Position numbers and translations under genes: made by a program
Notes under the pieces: model-generated
Seen by the model: the letters and a program-made list of their open reading frames with translations, nothing else
The model's database searches: none
Told to the model about the DNA's origin: nothing
Source of the DNA: an uncultured Bacteroidaceae bacterium
GTDB lineage: Bacteria > Bacteroidota > Bacteroidia > Bacteroidales > Bacteroidaceae
Direction of reading: 5' to 3'
Length of the DNA: 33,388 bases
NCBI GenBank assembly: GCA_905235285.1
Contig: CAJOLI010000015.1
Coordinates: forward strand, 1-33,388
Part shown: piece after piece, positions 26,374-33,200 of the stretch
Position numbering within the stretch: the stretch's first letter is position 1
Layout of the letters: each line of letters starts with the position of its first letter

Positions 26374-27561
26374 ATGTACGGTAAAATGCAGCAATACCTT
26401 CAGCAGACTCTGAAGGAAATCCGCGAGGCCGGCCTCTACAAGGAGGAGCGCCTCATCGAAAGCCCGCAGGCTGCTGCCATCCAGGTGGCAGGCAAGGAAG
26501 TTCTGAATTTCTGTGCCAACAACTACCTTGGCCTCTCTAACAACCCACGCCTCATCGAAGGTGCCAAGCGCATGATGGACCGCCGCGGCTACGGAATGTC
26601 GAGCGTGCGATTCATCTGCGGCACGCAGAACATCCACAAGGAGCTGGAGGCCGCCATCAGCCGCTTCTTCAAGACTGAGGACACCATCCTCTATGCCGCA
26701 TGTTTCGACGCCAACGGAGGTGTCTTCGAGCCGCTGCTCACCGAGGACGACGCCATCATCTCTGACGCCCTCAACCACGCCAGCATCATCGATGGCGTGC
26801 GCCTCTGCAAGGCCAAGCGCTACCGCTATGCCAACGCTGACATGGAAGACCTGGAGCGACAGCTGCAGGCCGCTCAGGAGCAGCGCTTCCGCATCGTCGT
26901 CACCGACGGCGTCTTCTCGATGGACGGCAACGTGGCACCGATGGACAAGATCTGCGACCTGGCCGAGAAGTACGATGCGCTTGTCATGGTGGACGAGAGC
27001 CACTCCGCAGGCGTCGTAGGCCCCACAGGCCGAGGCGTCAGCGAGTTCTTCCAGACCTACGGACGCGTCGACATCTACACTGGCACTCTCGGCAAGGCCT
27101 TCGGCGGAGCTATGGGCGGCTTCACCACCGGCCGCAAGGAGATTATCGACCTGCTGCGACAGCGCTCACGGCCCTATCTCTTCTCCAATTCACTTGCTCC
27201 GGGCATCATCGGCGCTTCGCTCGAGGTGTTCAAGATGCTCGACGAGTCCAACGAACTGCACGACCGCCTCGTCGAGAACGTCAACTACTTCCGCGACAAG
27301 ATGATGGCCAGCGGCTTCGACATCAAGCCCACGCAGAGCGCCATCTGTGCCGTCATGCTCTACGACGCGCCCCTCTCACAGCGTTTCGCCGCCCGGCTGC
27401 AGGACGAAGGTATCTACGTCACCGGCTTCTATTACCCCGTAGTGCCGAAAGGGCAGGCCCGCATCCGCGTGCAGATTAGCGCCGGTCACAACCGCGAACA
27501 GCTCGATAAGTGCATAGCTGCCTTCCAGAAAGTTGGGCGCGAGTTGGCCGTTCTAAAGTAG
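26374..27561 (+). CDS. kbl: 2-amino-3-ketobutyrate CoA ligase (glycine C-acetyltransferase)
   Basis: Kbl is a cytosolic PLP enzyme that splits 2-amino-3-ketobutyrate with CoA into glycine and acetyl-CoA. The 395-aa protein matches the family length. It has FCANNYLGLSNNPRLIEGAKRMMDRRGYGMSSVRFICGTQNIHKELE in the N-terminal third, the PLP-ring contacts Asp207 and His210 in VDESHSAG, and the Schiff-base lysine Lys241 in TGTLGKAFGGAMGG. RPYLFSNSLAPG and a C-terminal FYYPVVPKGQARIRVQISAGH complete the picture. Related serine palmitoyltransferase and KAPA synthase share the fold, but these motifs and the divergent SDR threonine dehydrogenase favour Kbl. It is followed by a very strong hairpin. Confidence 0.94.
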   Translation: MYGKMQQYLQQTLKEIREAGLYKEERLIESPQAAAIQVAGKEVLNFCANNYLGLSNNPRLIEGAKRMMDRRGYGMSSVRFICGTQNIHKELEAAISRFFKTEDTILYAACFDANGGVFEPLLTEDDAIISDALNHASIIDGVRLCKAKRYRYANADMEDLERQLQAAQEQRFRIVVTDGVFSMDGNVAPMDKICDLAEKYDALVMVDESHSAGVVGPTGRGVSEFFQTYGRVDIYTGTLGKAFGGAMGGFTTGRKEIIDLLRQRSRPYLFSNSLAPGIIGASLEVFKMLDESNELHDRLVENVNYFRDKMMASGFDIKPTQSAICAVMLYDAPLSQRFAARLQDEGIYVTGFYYPVVPKGQARIRVQISAGHNREQLDKCIAAFQKVGRELAVLK

Positions 27562-27589
27562 CAACACACCCGTAAGTACAAACAGAATT

Positions 27590-27641
27590 AGCCAGGTGCG
27601 TCAGGTGTCCCATCCGGGTGGGATACCTGACGCACCTGGCT
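27590..27641. terminator. 23-bp-stem hairpin between convergent genes
   Basis: The arms 27590-27612 and 27619-27641 pair over 23 bp with a single G:T wobble and a 6-nt loop. It starts 28 bp after the kbl stop and faces the GH127 gene from the other side. The stem is far longer than a normal intrinsic terminator and the plus-strand tail TTATTTCCTT is only moderately T-rich. Its 3' arm overlaps the first unit of the 22-bp tandem repeat, and its 5' arm carries the inverse of the same CACCTGGCT motif. Confidence 0.65.
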
Positions 27642-27764
27642 TATTTCCTTGATACACCTAGCTTATTTCCTTGATTCACCTGGCTTGTTTCCTTGATGCA
27701 CCTAAGTCTTTCGCCAGAAACACTTAAGACTTCCAGCCGAACCCCTTAAGTCTTATTGCGCTTT
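27633..27764. repeat. Tandem repeat array, 22-bp period
   Basis: Six consecutive 22-bp units begin at 27633, 27655, 27677, 27699, 27721 and 27743. The first three are nearly identical, opening CACCTGGCTT or CACCTAGCTT and closing TTTCCTTGAT plus one variable base. The last three are diverged and open CACCTAAGTC, CACTTAAGAC and CCCTTAAGTC. The array ends exactly at the GH127 stop codon (complement at 27765-27767). No spacer alternates with the repeats, so it is not a CRISPR. Confidence 0.75.
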
Positions 27765-30629
27765 TCAGCGAAGGATGTCGCGCAGCTGGCGTGTTGCCCG
27801 CGTAATCATGTCGGCAGTGCCGGAGCCGTCGCTGACATACTTGACGACCATTTCGGCATAGTCGATGGCCTCGCGCAGCTGGGCAGAGGGTTCCGCCTGC
27901 TGCTTGGCACGGCCGAGCAGGGGCAGCAGCTCGTTGAGGTCCTCGAGTTCGGGCAGGTTGCCCGGGCGCATCGTGGCAATAGCAGCATTGAGCTCCGTGG
28001 CCATCTCGTCGATGGCGGCTTGCGAGTGGCTGCGGTCGGCATCGTCGAAGAGGGCACGGGCGCGGTCGAACTGCTCCATGAGGCGGGCATAGCCATGGGG
28101 AGCCCACGGGGCATACTCGGGCACCTTCACCTCAAGGGCATTCCATGCGTTCTGAGCATCGCGGCGGCTGCGGGCGAGAGCCATAGCCTCGCGCAGGCGG
28201 CTGTCGTCGACATCGCCGGTGGCTGAAGCCTCTGACTCGCCAGCCTCGCCAGGCTCTCCTGGAAGCACGATGCGGAAGTAGTGGGTGCAGTGGCGGTCGG
28301 CGTCGTAGTCAGGGACAAAGGTAAACGACTGGCCATTCGTCATTCGTAATTCATCATTCGTCATGTCCAACGTCGCATCGTCCCACGTCTTCAGCCCTTG
28401 GGCGGCCAGCACGAGCGGACCGCTCATGACGGCACCGCACCAGGCCGGAGTGAAGCGCGTGCGCGGTTGGTTCTTGCCTGTGGCTGCAACCTCCATCTTG
28501 TCGGGGCCGAAGTCTAAATGCATGGTGAACGGCATGACGACCTCTATGCGGTCGCTCTCTTGCCAGCGGCGGGCTGGCAGCGTGACGTAGGAGCCTGGCT
28601 GGTAGCGACTGGCGACGCTCTTGCCGTTGACGCGGACGTCGAAGCCTTGTGTGGCCCAATATGGTGTGCGCAGTTTCACGACGACGGGCTTGCGGCAAGC
28701 GGAGAAGCGGATCGTAGAAGCCTGAGCCGGCCACTCACACTCCTGATGCAACACCACGCCACGCTCGTCCCAGCGGGCGGTCGATGGTATGTAGAGCGCC
28801 ACCCAGAGCGAGTCGGCGCCGACGAAGTAAGCAGCCTCCTGATACTTCACGTGGTTCTCGACGCCCGTGCCGCCGCAGCAGGTGCTCTGAGGAGTCTCGT
28901 TGCCCCAAGGCTTAGAGGCGTCGAGGCCTACGGCATACTGATAGAGCACAGCGTAGCGATGCGGGTTAAGCGAGCCGATGATTTGGTTGTAGAGCACGCG
29001 CTCGTAATAGTCCATATAGCGGGCATCGTCGGGGTTGAAGCAGTTGAGATCTTTGGTGAGCTTTGCCAGATTATAGGCGCAGCAGGTCTCGTTGAGCGTC
29101 GGCTCGGGGTAGGTCGAGCGGTCGCGCCAGTCGGTGCCTACGTTAGTGCACATCGAGAGGATCTGCGTGTAGGGCTGGCGGAACATCTCGCCGTTGCCCA
29201 CGCCGCCCATGGCGTAGCGGTAGCGACCCTGAACCATCGTCCAGAAGTTCTGCGCCACATTATAATAATAGTCGCCCGCGCCCGCGCGGAAAGCACGCAG
29301 CGCTCCGGTGACCATGGGGATGTGCTGGTTGGCGTGGCGTGTGCGTATGGCATCTGCGTTCTTGGCCAGCGGGTCGAAGAAGGCGGGGCTGTCAAAGAAC
29401 GTGGCGGCCTCGAGAAGGTGGGAGCTGGCCTCGACTTCCTTCACCATCTCCGCGAGGCGTGCCAGCGACTCGGCCATACCGCCTACTTCGCCCGCGATGT
29501 ACATGTTCCACATCTCGTAGCGGTTGCCTGGGCGTGCGCGGCGCTCGGCCTGAGTGCCCTGGGCATCGACGAAGGTGCGGTAGTGGAGACGGTTCCATAC
29601 CCACAGGCCCATGTCCTTGGCTATGAGCAGAGCTTTGTCGGAGATAGCCTTGTCGTCGACATAATTAGCGATGTCGATGAGGCCGGCCAGCTGCTTGTGG
29701 ACGCTATAGTATGGGGCCCACACCCACTGCTCGTTGTTGTAGGCGCGGTACATCTCGATGAGCACGCAGTGCTGGGCGGGTATGGCATTGAGATAGCCGT
29801 AACCGTAGTGGGCGTAGTCCTTCTTATACTCGTCGAAATCAGCCCAAGTGCCTTTGAGCTCGCGCAGCTCGGCCTCGGGAGCCAGGTCGCGGGCCTCGCG
29901 GTAGCGGCCGAGTGCCTCGTCGAAGACGAAGGTGCGTTCTTGGCAGCGACGCAGCTCATCGACCATCGTGCGCAGATTCTCCTTCAGGCGGGCACGCTTG
30001 GCGGCGTCGGGACACGAGGCATAAGCCATTGCCATAGCGCTCATATAGTGGCCGCTGCCGTGGCCCTTAAGCTTCGTCGTGGGCGAGTCCCAGCCGTCGG
30101 CCTCGGGGTAGCCTTCGGTGGGCAGCCCGTAAGTGTCGCGGTAGTTGTAAAGTTGCTGTCTGACGTCGAGCGAGAGCAATTGTTCGATGTCGAGGTCGCG
30201 GTTGTGGGTCAGGCGGTTGTCGCCGTCGATAGTGACCTTGTCCAGTGGCAAAGGCTCTGCCAACGGCACATTCGACGGCGTGGCATAGTTGCCGCTGACG
30301 ACGTTGACGTGGGCCTCTACGGGCAGGCCCAACGTAGTGGTGTTGTCCCCAAGGATATATCCAGTGACGCTGTAGCGCTCGCCTGGCTGGCGACCCGTCT
30401 GCTCCTGCTCGACGGCCGGAGCGGCGTTCTGCCACCGCACTTGCCGGTACTCCTTGCTGCCGTCGGAATAAGTAACCCATAGGCGATAAGGCAGGCGAGG
30501 CACAGTGCCCGCAGGGGCATCTACGCTAACGCGCTTTACGGCGGTAATGCTACGAACCTCATCGTTGCCTTCTGCGCTGCCGAAGGCAAAGGCTGCCGTC
30601 AGTAAGAGAGTAGAAAGAAGTGTTGTCAT
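27765..30629 (-). CDS. GH127/GH146-like beta-L-arabinofuranosidase (DUF1680 type)
   Basis: This predicted exo-enzyme removes beta-L-arabinofuranose from plant glycans or glycoproteins. Starting at ATG 30629 the protein is 954 aa with a signal peptide (MTTLLSTLLLTAAFAFGSAEG). An earlier in-frame TTG at 30659 lies inside the promoter -7 element and is rejected. An Ig-like N-terminal domain precedes the alpha/alpha barrel (LPTEGYPEADGWDSPTTKLKGHGSGHYMSAMAMAYA, WVWAPYYSVHKQLAGLID). The zinc-thiolate catalytic set appears as Glu514-x-Cys516 (NETCCAYN) and Cys584-Cys585 (STCCGGTGVENH), spaced about as in the characterised GH127 enzymes. A beta-sandwich and a helical C-terminal region follow. An in-frame AT-rich insertion (MTNDELRMTN) occurs near 755-765. 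No transporter accompanies it here. Confidence 0.87.
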   Translation of the reverse strand: MTTLLSTLLLTAAFAFGSAEGNDEVRSITAVKRVSVDAPAGTVPRLPYRLWVTYSDGSKEYRQVRWQNAAPAVEQEQTGRQPGERYSVTGYILGDNTTTLGLPVEAHVNVVSGNYATPSNVPLAEPLPLDKVTIDGDNRLTHNRDLDIEQLLSLDVRQQLYNYRDTYGLPTEGYPEADGWDSPTTKLKGHGSGHYMSAMAMAYASCPDAAKRARLKENLRTMVDELRRCQERTFVFDEALGRYREARDLAPEAELRELKGTWADFDEYKKDYAHYGYGYLNAIPAQHCVLIEMYRAYNNEQWVWAPYYSVHKQLAGLIDIANYVDDKAISDKALLIAKDMGLWVWNRLHYRTFVDAQGTQAERRARPGNRYEMWNMYIAGEVGGMAESLARLAEMVKEVEASSHLLEAATFFDSPAFFDPLAKNADAIRTRHANQHIPMVTGALRAFRAGAGDYYYNVAQNFWTMVQGRYRYAMGGVGNGEMFRQPYTQILSMCTNVGTDWRDRSTYPEPTLNETCCAYNLAKLTKDLNCFNPDDARYMDYYERVLYNQIIGSLNPHRYAVLYQYAVGLDASKPWGNETPQSTCCGGTGVENHVKYQEAAYFVGADSLWVALYIPSTARWDERGVVLHQECEWPAQASTIRFSACRKPVVVKLRTPYWATQGFDVRVNGKSVASRYQPGSYVTLPARRWQESDRIEVVMPFTMHLDFGPDKMEVAATGKNQPRTRFTPAWCGAVMSGPLVLAAQGLKTWDDATLDMTNDELRMTNGQSFTFVPDYDADRHCTHYFRIVLPGEPGEAGESEASATGDVDDSRLREAMALARSRRDAQNAWNALEVKVPEYAPWAPHGYARLMEQFDRARALFDDADRSHSQAAIDEMATELNAAIATMRPGNLPELEDLNELLPLLGRAKQQAEPSAQLREAIDYAEMVVKYVSDGSGTADMITRATRQLRDILR
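28333..28364. repeat. AT-rich short repeat inserted in frame in the GH127 gene
   Basis: The plus strand reads ATTCGTCATTCGTAATTCAT followed by CATTCGTCAT, made of ATTCGT/ATTCAT units, coding DMTNDELRMTNG on the minus strand. It is much more AT-rich than the surrounding gene. A similar ATGAATTATGAATT run occurs at 32526-32555 outside genes. It looks like a dispersed simple repeat that landed in a linker without breaking the frame. Confidence 0.6.
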
Positions 30630-30656
30630 TATAGCATAAGTAAAGGTTTTGCGCCA

Positions 30657-30664
30657 CAAAGGTA
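30657..30664 (-). promoter_or_regulatory. -7 element of the GH127 gene
   Basis: TACCTTTG on the minus strand overlaps the candidate TTG codon at 30659. Transcription would therefore start downstream of that codon, making the ATG at 30629 the true start. The -33 region (CTTTCGGG) is a weak match. Confidence 0.55.
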
Positions 30665-30720
30665 ATGTTTTTTACGTCAGCCCGAAAGAATAAAAAGAAA
30701 AAACATACTGCGTACTAAAG

Positions 30721-30750
30721 AAAAAAGCCGCTGCAGAGGGTCCGCAGCGG
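30721..30750 (-). terminator. Terminator of the efflux permease gene
   Basis: On the minus strand CCGCTGC (plus 30744-30750) pairs with GCAGCGG (plus 30728-30734) and is followed by C and six T. It lies about 45 nt past the permease stop. Confidence 0.8.
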
Positions 30751-30793
30751 GTGTAAGCAGATGAATATGGCTATAAGCCATGTAGCAGTAAAG

Positions 30794-32341
30794 TCAAAGT
30801 AATTCCGAATCGTAGCCGCAGCTCTTCACACGATTGATGAGCTCGGCAGCGTCGTGAGCGCCTCTGACGGTGGCCGTGGCCGACGGCAGGTCCACGCTGA
30901 CGCTCTCAACGCCTGCCACACCGCTGATGGCACGTTCAACGTTGGCCTTACAGTGGTTGCACGACATCCCCTTGACGGAATAGATGGCAACGGGAGAAGC
31001 ACCATCTGCGGAAAACTCGGCATCGTGCTCCCCGGCATGGCTGCCACACTCATCATGGCCGTGGCTGTTGCCGCTGTGCTGGCTGTCGTCATGGTGGCAC
31101 GACGATTCGTGAACGTGTCCCATGTCGTGGCTATGGCCACACGAACAGGCGTGGCCGTGATGCTGCTGCCAGAAAGCATTGAGCAGGAGCGCTACGAGGA
31201 GAATTATCCAAAGCCAGTCGACAAGCGTGAGGCAGTGGGCGCAATGCTCTGAGGCCGCGATACTGCTCTGCACCGCAAACCAATTCTGAGGAAGCAGGTA
31301 GTCTATACCAAGTCCGAACAGGATGGCGCCGATCACTATCGCCGCGATGTAAAGCCAGAGCGTACGACGGCCGAAAACCTTGCCTATGACGAGCATCGAA
31401 GCCGTATTAACGGCCGGACCGGCCATGAGTAGCACGAGGGCGGCACCGGGCGTCAAACCTTTAGCCATAAGCGAAACGGCAATCGGTATGCTGCCCGTGG
31501 CGCAGATATACATAGGTATGGCCACAGCCAGGACGATGAGCATATTCAGCAGCTTATATTCGTGCAAGGCTGCGAGCCACTCGTTGGGCACAGCCACAGT
31601 GATGAGAGCCGCTATCAGCAAACCTATTATAAGCCATTTGCCTACGTCCTGCATCATGTCGACGAAGGCGTAGTCGAGGGCGCCGCCGAGCTTTTGCCAG
31701 AACGTGGTAGGCTGTTCGTCGTGACTGCCATGTTCGTGGCCGCAGCCGCAGTGCTCATCGTGGCTGTGATGCTCGTGGCCACAATCGCAGTGCTCATCGT
31801 GGCTGTGATGCTCGTGGCCACAATCGCAGTGCTCATCGTGGCTGTGATGCTCATGGCCGCAATCGCAGTGGTCGTGTTCGCCGGACTTGACTGCCTCTTC
31901 GGAAAGAGCCTCATCCTCGCGCGCGTACTTATTTACTAACCATCCGCCGAACATGGCCGTGAAGAGAGCTGCTATCGGGCGGACAATAGCGAAAGGCAGG
32001 CCCATGAGCGAGTAGGTGGCGGCAATGGAATCGACGCCCGTCTGAGGCGTGGCGATTAGGAAACTCGCACAGGCACCATGGCTGGCGCCTTCCTTGCGCA
32101 GGCCTACGGCCGTAGGGATGACGCCACAAGAGCAGAGGGGCAGTGGCACACCTATGGCAGCGGCTTTGACGACACTCTTCATGTTGCGAGGAGCCAGATG
32201 ACGAGAATAGATTGTCCTGGGGACAAACGTGCGCAGGAGTCCTGCGATGAAGAAGCCCAGCAGGAGGTAAGGAGCCATCTCGGCCGTCATCATGACCAAG
32301 GCTTCACAATAGTGTTCGAGAAGTGTGAGTAATGTATCCAT
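30794..32341 (-). CDS. SO_0444-type heavy-metal efflux permease with His-rich linkers and a C-terminal HMA domain
   Basis: This is a predicted inner-membrane transporter of the DUF318/YraQ permease family, probably exporting Cu or Zn. From ATG 32341 it has 515 aa. A longer frame to 32416 starts inside the -7 element and is rejected. N-terminal membrane segments include MTAEMAPYLLLGFFIAGLL and the conserved GVPLPLCSCGVIPTAVGLRKEGAS, with the characteristic CSCG. Residues about 159-210 are four 13-aa His/Cys-rich repeats (HCDCGHEHHSHDE). More membrane helices follow (WLIIGLLIAALITVAVP, YICATGSIPIAVSLMAKGLTPGAALVLLMAGPAVN). A second His-rich stretch (HHGHACSCGHSHDMGHVHESSCHHDD) precedes a C-terminal heavy-metal-associated domain with GMSCNHCKANV. 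It is monocistronic. The metal is inferred, with no regulator alongside. Confidence 0.9.
   Translation of the reverse strand: MDTLLTLLEHYCEALVMMTAEMAPYLLLGFFIAGLLRTFVPRTIYSRHLAPRNMKSVVKAAAIGVPLPLCSCGVIPTAVGLRKEGASHGACASFLIATPQTGVDSIAATYSLMGLPFAIVRPIAALFTAMFGGWLVNKYAREDEALSEEAVKSGEHDHCDCGHEHHSHDEHCDCGHEHHSHDEHCDCGHEHHSHDEHCGCGHEHGSHDEQPTTFWQKLGGALDYAFVDMMQDVGKWLIIGLLIAALITVAVPNEWLAALHEYKLLNMLIVLAVAIPMYICATGSIPIAVSLMAKGLTPGAALVLLMAGPAVNTASMLVIGKVFGRRTLWLYIAAIVIGAILFGLGIDYLLPQNWFAVQSSIAASEHCAHCLTLVDWLWIILLVALLLNAFWQQHHGHACSCGHSHDMGHVHESSCHHDDSQHSGNSHGHDECGSHAGEHDAEFSADGASPVAIYSVKGMSCNHCKANVERAISGVAGVESVSVDLPSATATVRGAHDAAELINRVKSCGYDSELL
31712..31867. repeat. 39-bp tandem repeat inside the permease gene
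   Basis: Units 31751-31789 and 31790-31828 are identical, 31829-31867 differs by two bases and 31712-31750 is more diverged. Each unit codes 13 residues of the metal-binding His/Cys-rich loop. Near identity at DNA level suggests recent copy-number change. Confidence 0.85.
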
Positions 32342-32413
32342 AATTACATAAGTTTTATAGCTCAAGCCGATAAACTGTAGCCATAGGCACGTACGCCTGC
32401 TTGTTTTCGTCTG

Positions 32414-32421
32414 CAAAGGTA
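32414..32421 (-). promoter_or_regulatory. -7 element of the efflux permease gene
   Basis: TACCTTTG on the minus strand, about 73 bp before the ATG at 32341. It covers the alternative start at 32416 and so excludes it. No -33 TTG at normal spacing is seen. Confidence 0.5.
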
Positions 32422-32536
32422 CGGCTTATGCGCTGCAACTGTGTTGCAAACTGACTGCAGGAGCAAAAAAAGTGGAACCAACCAGGCCTGCAGGGCGAAA
32501 AAACATGGCTAAACGAAAAAAAATATGAATTATGAA

Positions 32537-32566
32537 TTGCAGATTATGAATTAATTCCTACCTTTG
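32537..32566 (+). promoter_or_regulatory. Promoter of tRNA-Ser(CGA)
   Basis: TTG (32537-32539), a 19-nt spacer and TACCTTTG (32559-32566) fit the Bacteroidota consensus, 29 nt before the mature tRNA. Confidence 0.65.
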
Positions 32567-32595
32567 CATCCGCAATCGAAAGAGAGCATTCTTTT

Positions 32596-32683
32596 GGAGA
32601 GATGCCAGAGTGACCGATTGGGCCGGACTCGAAATCCGGTGAACGGCTTGTCCGTTCCGGGGGTTTGAATCCCTCTCTCTCCG
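32596..32683 (+). tRNA. tRNA-Ser (CGA)
   Basis: An 88-nt cloverleaf with acceptor GGAGAGA / TCTCTCC, discriminator G, anticodon stem CCGGA/TCCGG with anticodon CGA (32630-32632) and a long variable arm (GAACGGCTTGTCCGTTC). CCA is not encoded. Confidence 0.95.
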
Positions 32684-32761
32684 CTGAGAGCAAAACTGAT
32701 GACTTTTAGGGTAGTCAATCAAACATCACCCCAAACAGGTCATTAAGCAGCCAAAAAGAGA

Positions 32762-32796
32762 AAAAGCGTTGTAAGTCCTTGATTTACAACGCTTTT
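32762..32796 (+). terminator. Terminator after tRNA-Ser(CGA)
   Basis: A perfect 13-bp stem (32762-32774 with 32784-32796; core GCGTTGTAA / TTACAACGC) has a 9-nt loop and ends in TTTT. It is symmetrical enough to act on both strands. Confidence 0.75.
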
Positions 32797-32894
32797 ATTA
32801 TTGTCTATAACGTATCTTCCTTGTACCTTATTGATGGGCTGACCATCATCTGACTACCCGAATTTACCCACACACTAACAAAAAAGGCCACACG

Positions 32895-32987
32895 CGTAAA
32901 CGTGCAGCCCATTATACGTAAACTTAATGACCTAATAGCGTAAACAAACCACCCCCAAACGTAAACCTCACGTAAACCAATGTAAAC
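32895..32987. repeat. Helically phased CGTAAAC repeats
   Basis: CGTAAAC occurs at 32895, 32917, 32939, 32960 and 32971, with TGTAAAC at 32981. Start-to-start distances are 22, 22, 21, 11 and 10 bp, whole multiples of a DNA helical turn, so all motifs lie on the same face of the helix. The layout resembles iterons or the arm-type sites of tyrosine recombinases. No replication or integrase gene is in the window. Confidence 0.7.
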
Positions 32988-33116
32988 ATTTCGTTTTACA
33001 CCGCCACAACAGTCTTCTCCCACACAACCCCTTGATAATAAGCCCCATTGGCTCAACTTAAACCCATCCCTGCCCTATACGCTTCGTTCTGTGCCCTATA
33101 GCAGCATATATTGGGA

Positions 33117-33167
33117 AATCGAGTAGGTGGTGAACACCTCTGATTAGTGTTCACCTCCCACTCGATT
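33117..33167. terminator. Large hairpin near the end of the secreted-protein gene
   Basis: AATCGAGT pairs with ACTCGATT and GGTGAACAC (33129-33137) with GTGTTCACC (33147-33155), with small internal mismatches and a 9-nt loop. It lies 33 bp past the stop of the minus-strand gene at 33201. The tail on that strand has only a short T-run (TTTCCC), so it may be a weak terminator or an mRNA 3'-protecting hairpin. Confidence 0.5.
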
Positions 33168-33200
33168 GTATCTTATCGTGTCAAATTGCTATTGCGCTTG

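Larger units (their letters stand above)
32684..33200. other. Gene-free region after tRNA-Ser(CGA)
   Basis: This 517-bp stretch lies between the plus-strand tRNA and a minus-strand gene end, so no promoter is expected in it. It holds a terminator (32762-32796), an inverted pair GGGTAGTCA (32709-32717) and TGACTACCC (32852-32860), phased CGTAAAC motifs (32895-32987) and a large hairpin (33117-33167). An 83-codon minus-strand frame at 32805-33056 crosses the motifs but shows no domain, and I do not accept it as a gene. Confidence 0.55.

Noticed and set aside
27633..27764. CRISPR array
   Set aside because: Units are contiguous 22-bp tandem copies without unique spacers, and no cas gene is nearby.
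28518..30482. 654-codon plus-strand frame opposite the GH127 gene
   Set aside because: Long antisense open frames are expected in this GC-rich gene. The minus-strand reading has a signal peptide, catalytic Glu/Cys set and promoter; the plus-strand reading has none.
32805..33056. 83-codon minus-strand frame across the CGTAAAC repeats
   Set aside because: The repeats fall in different frames along it and the translation has no recognisable domain. It may be worth a database check but is not supported here.
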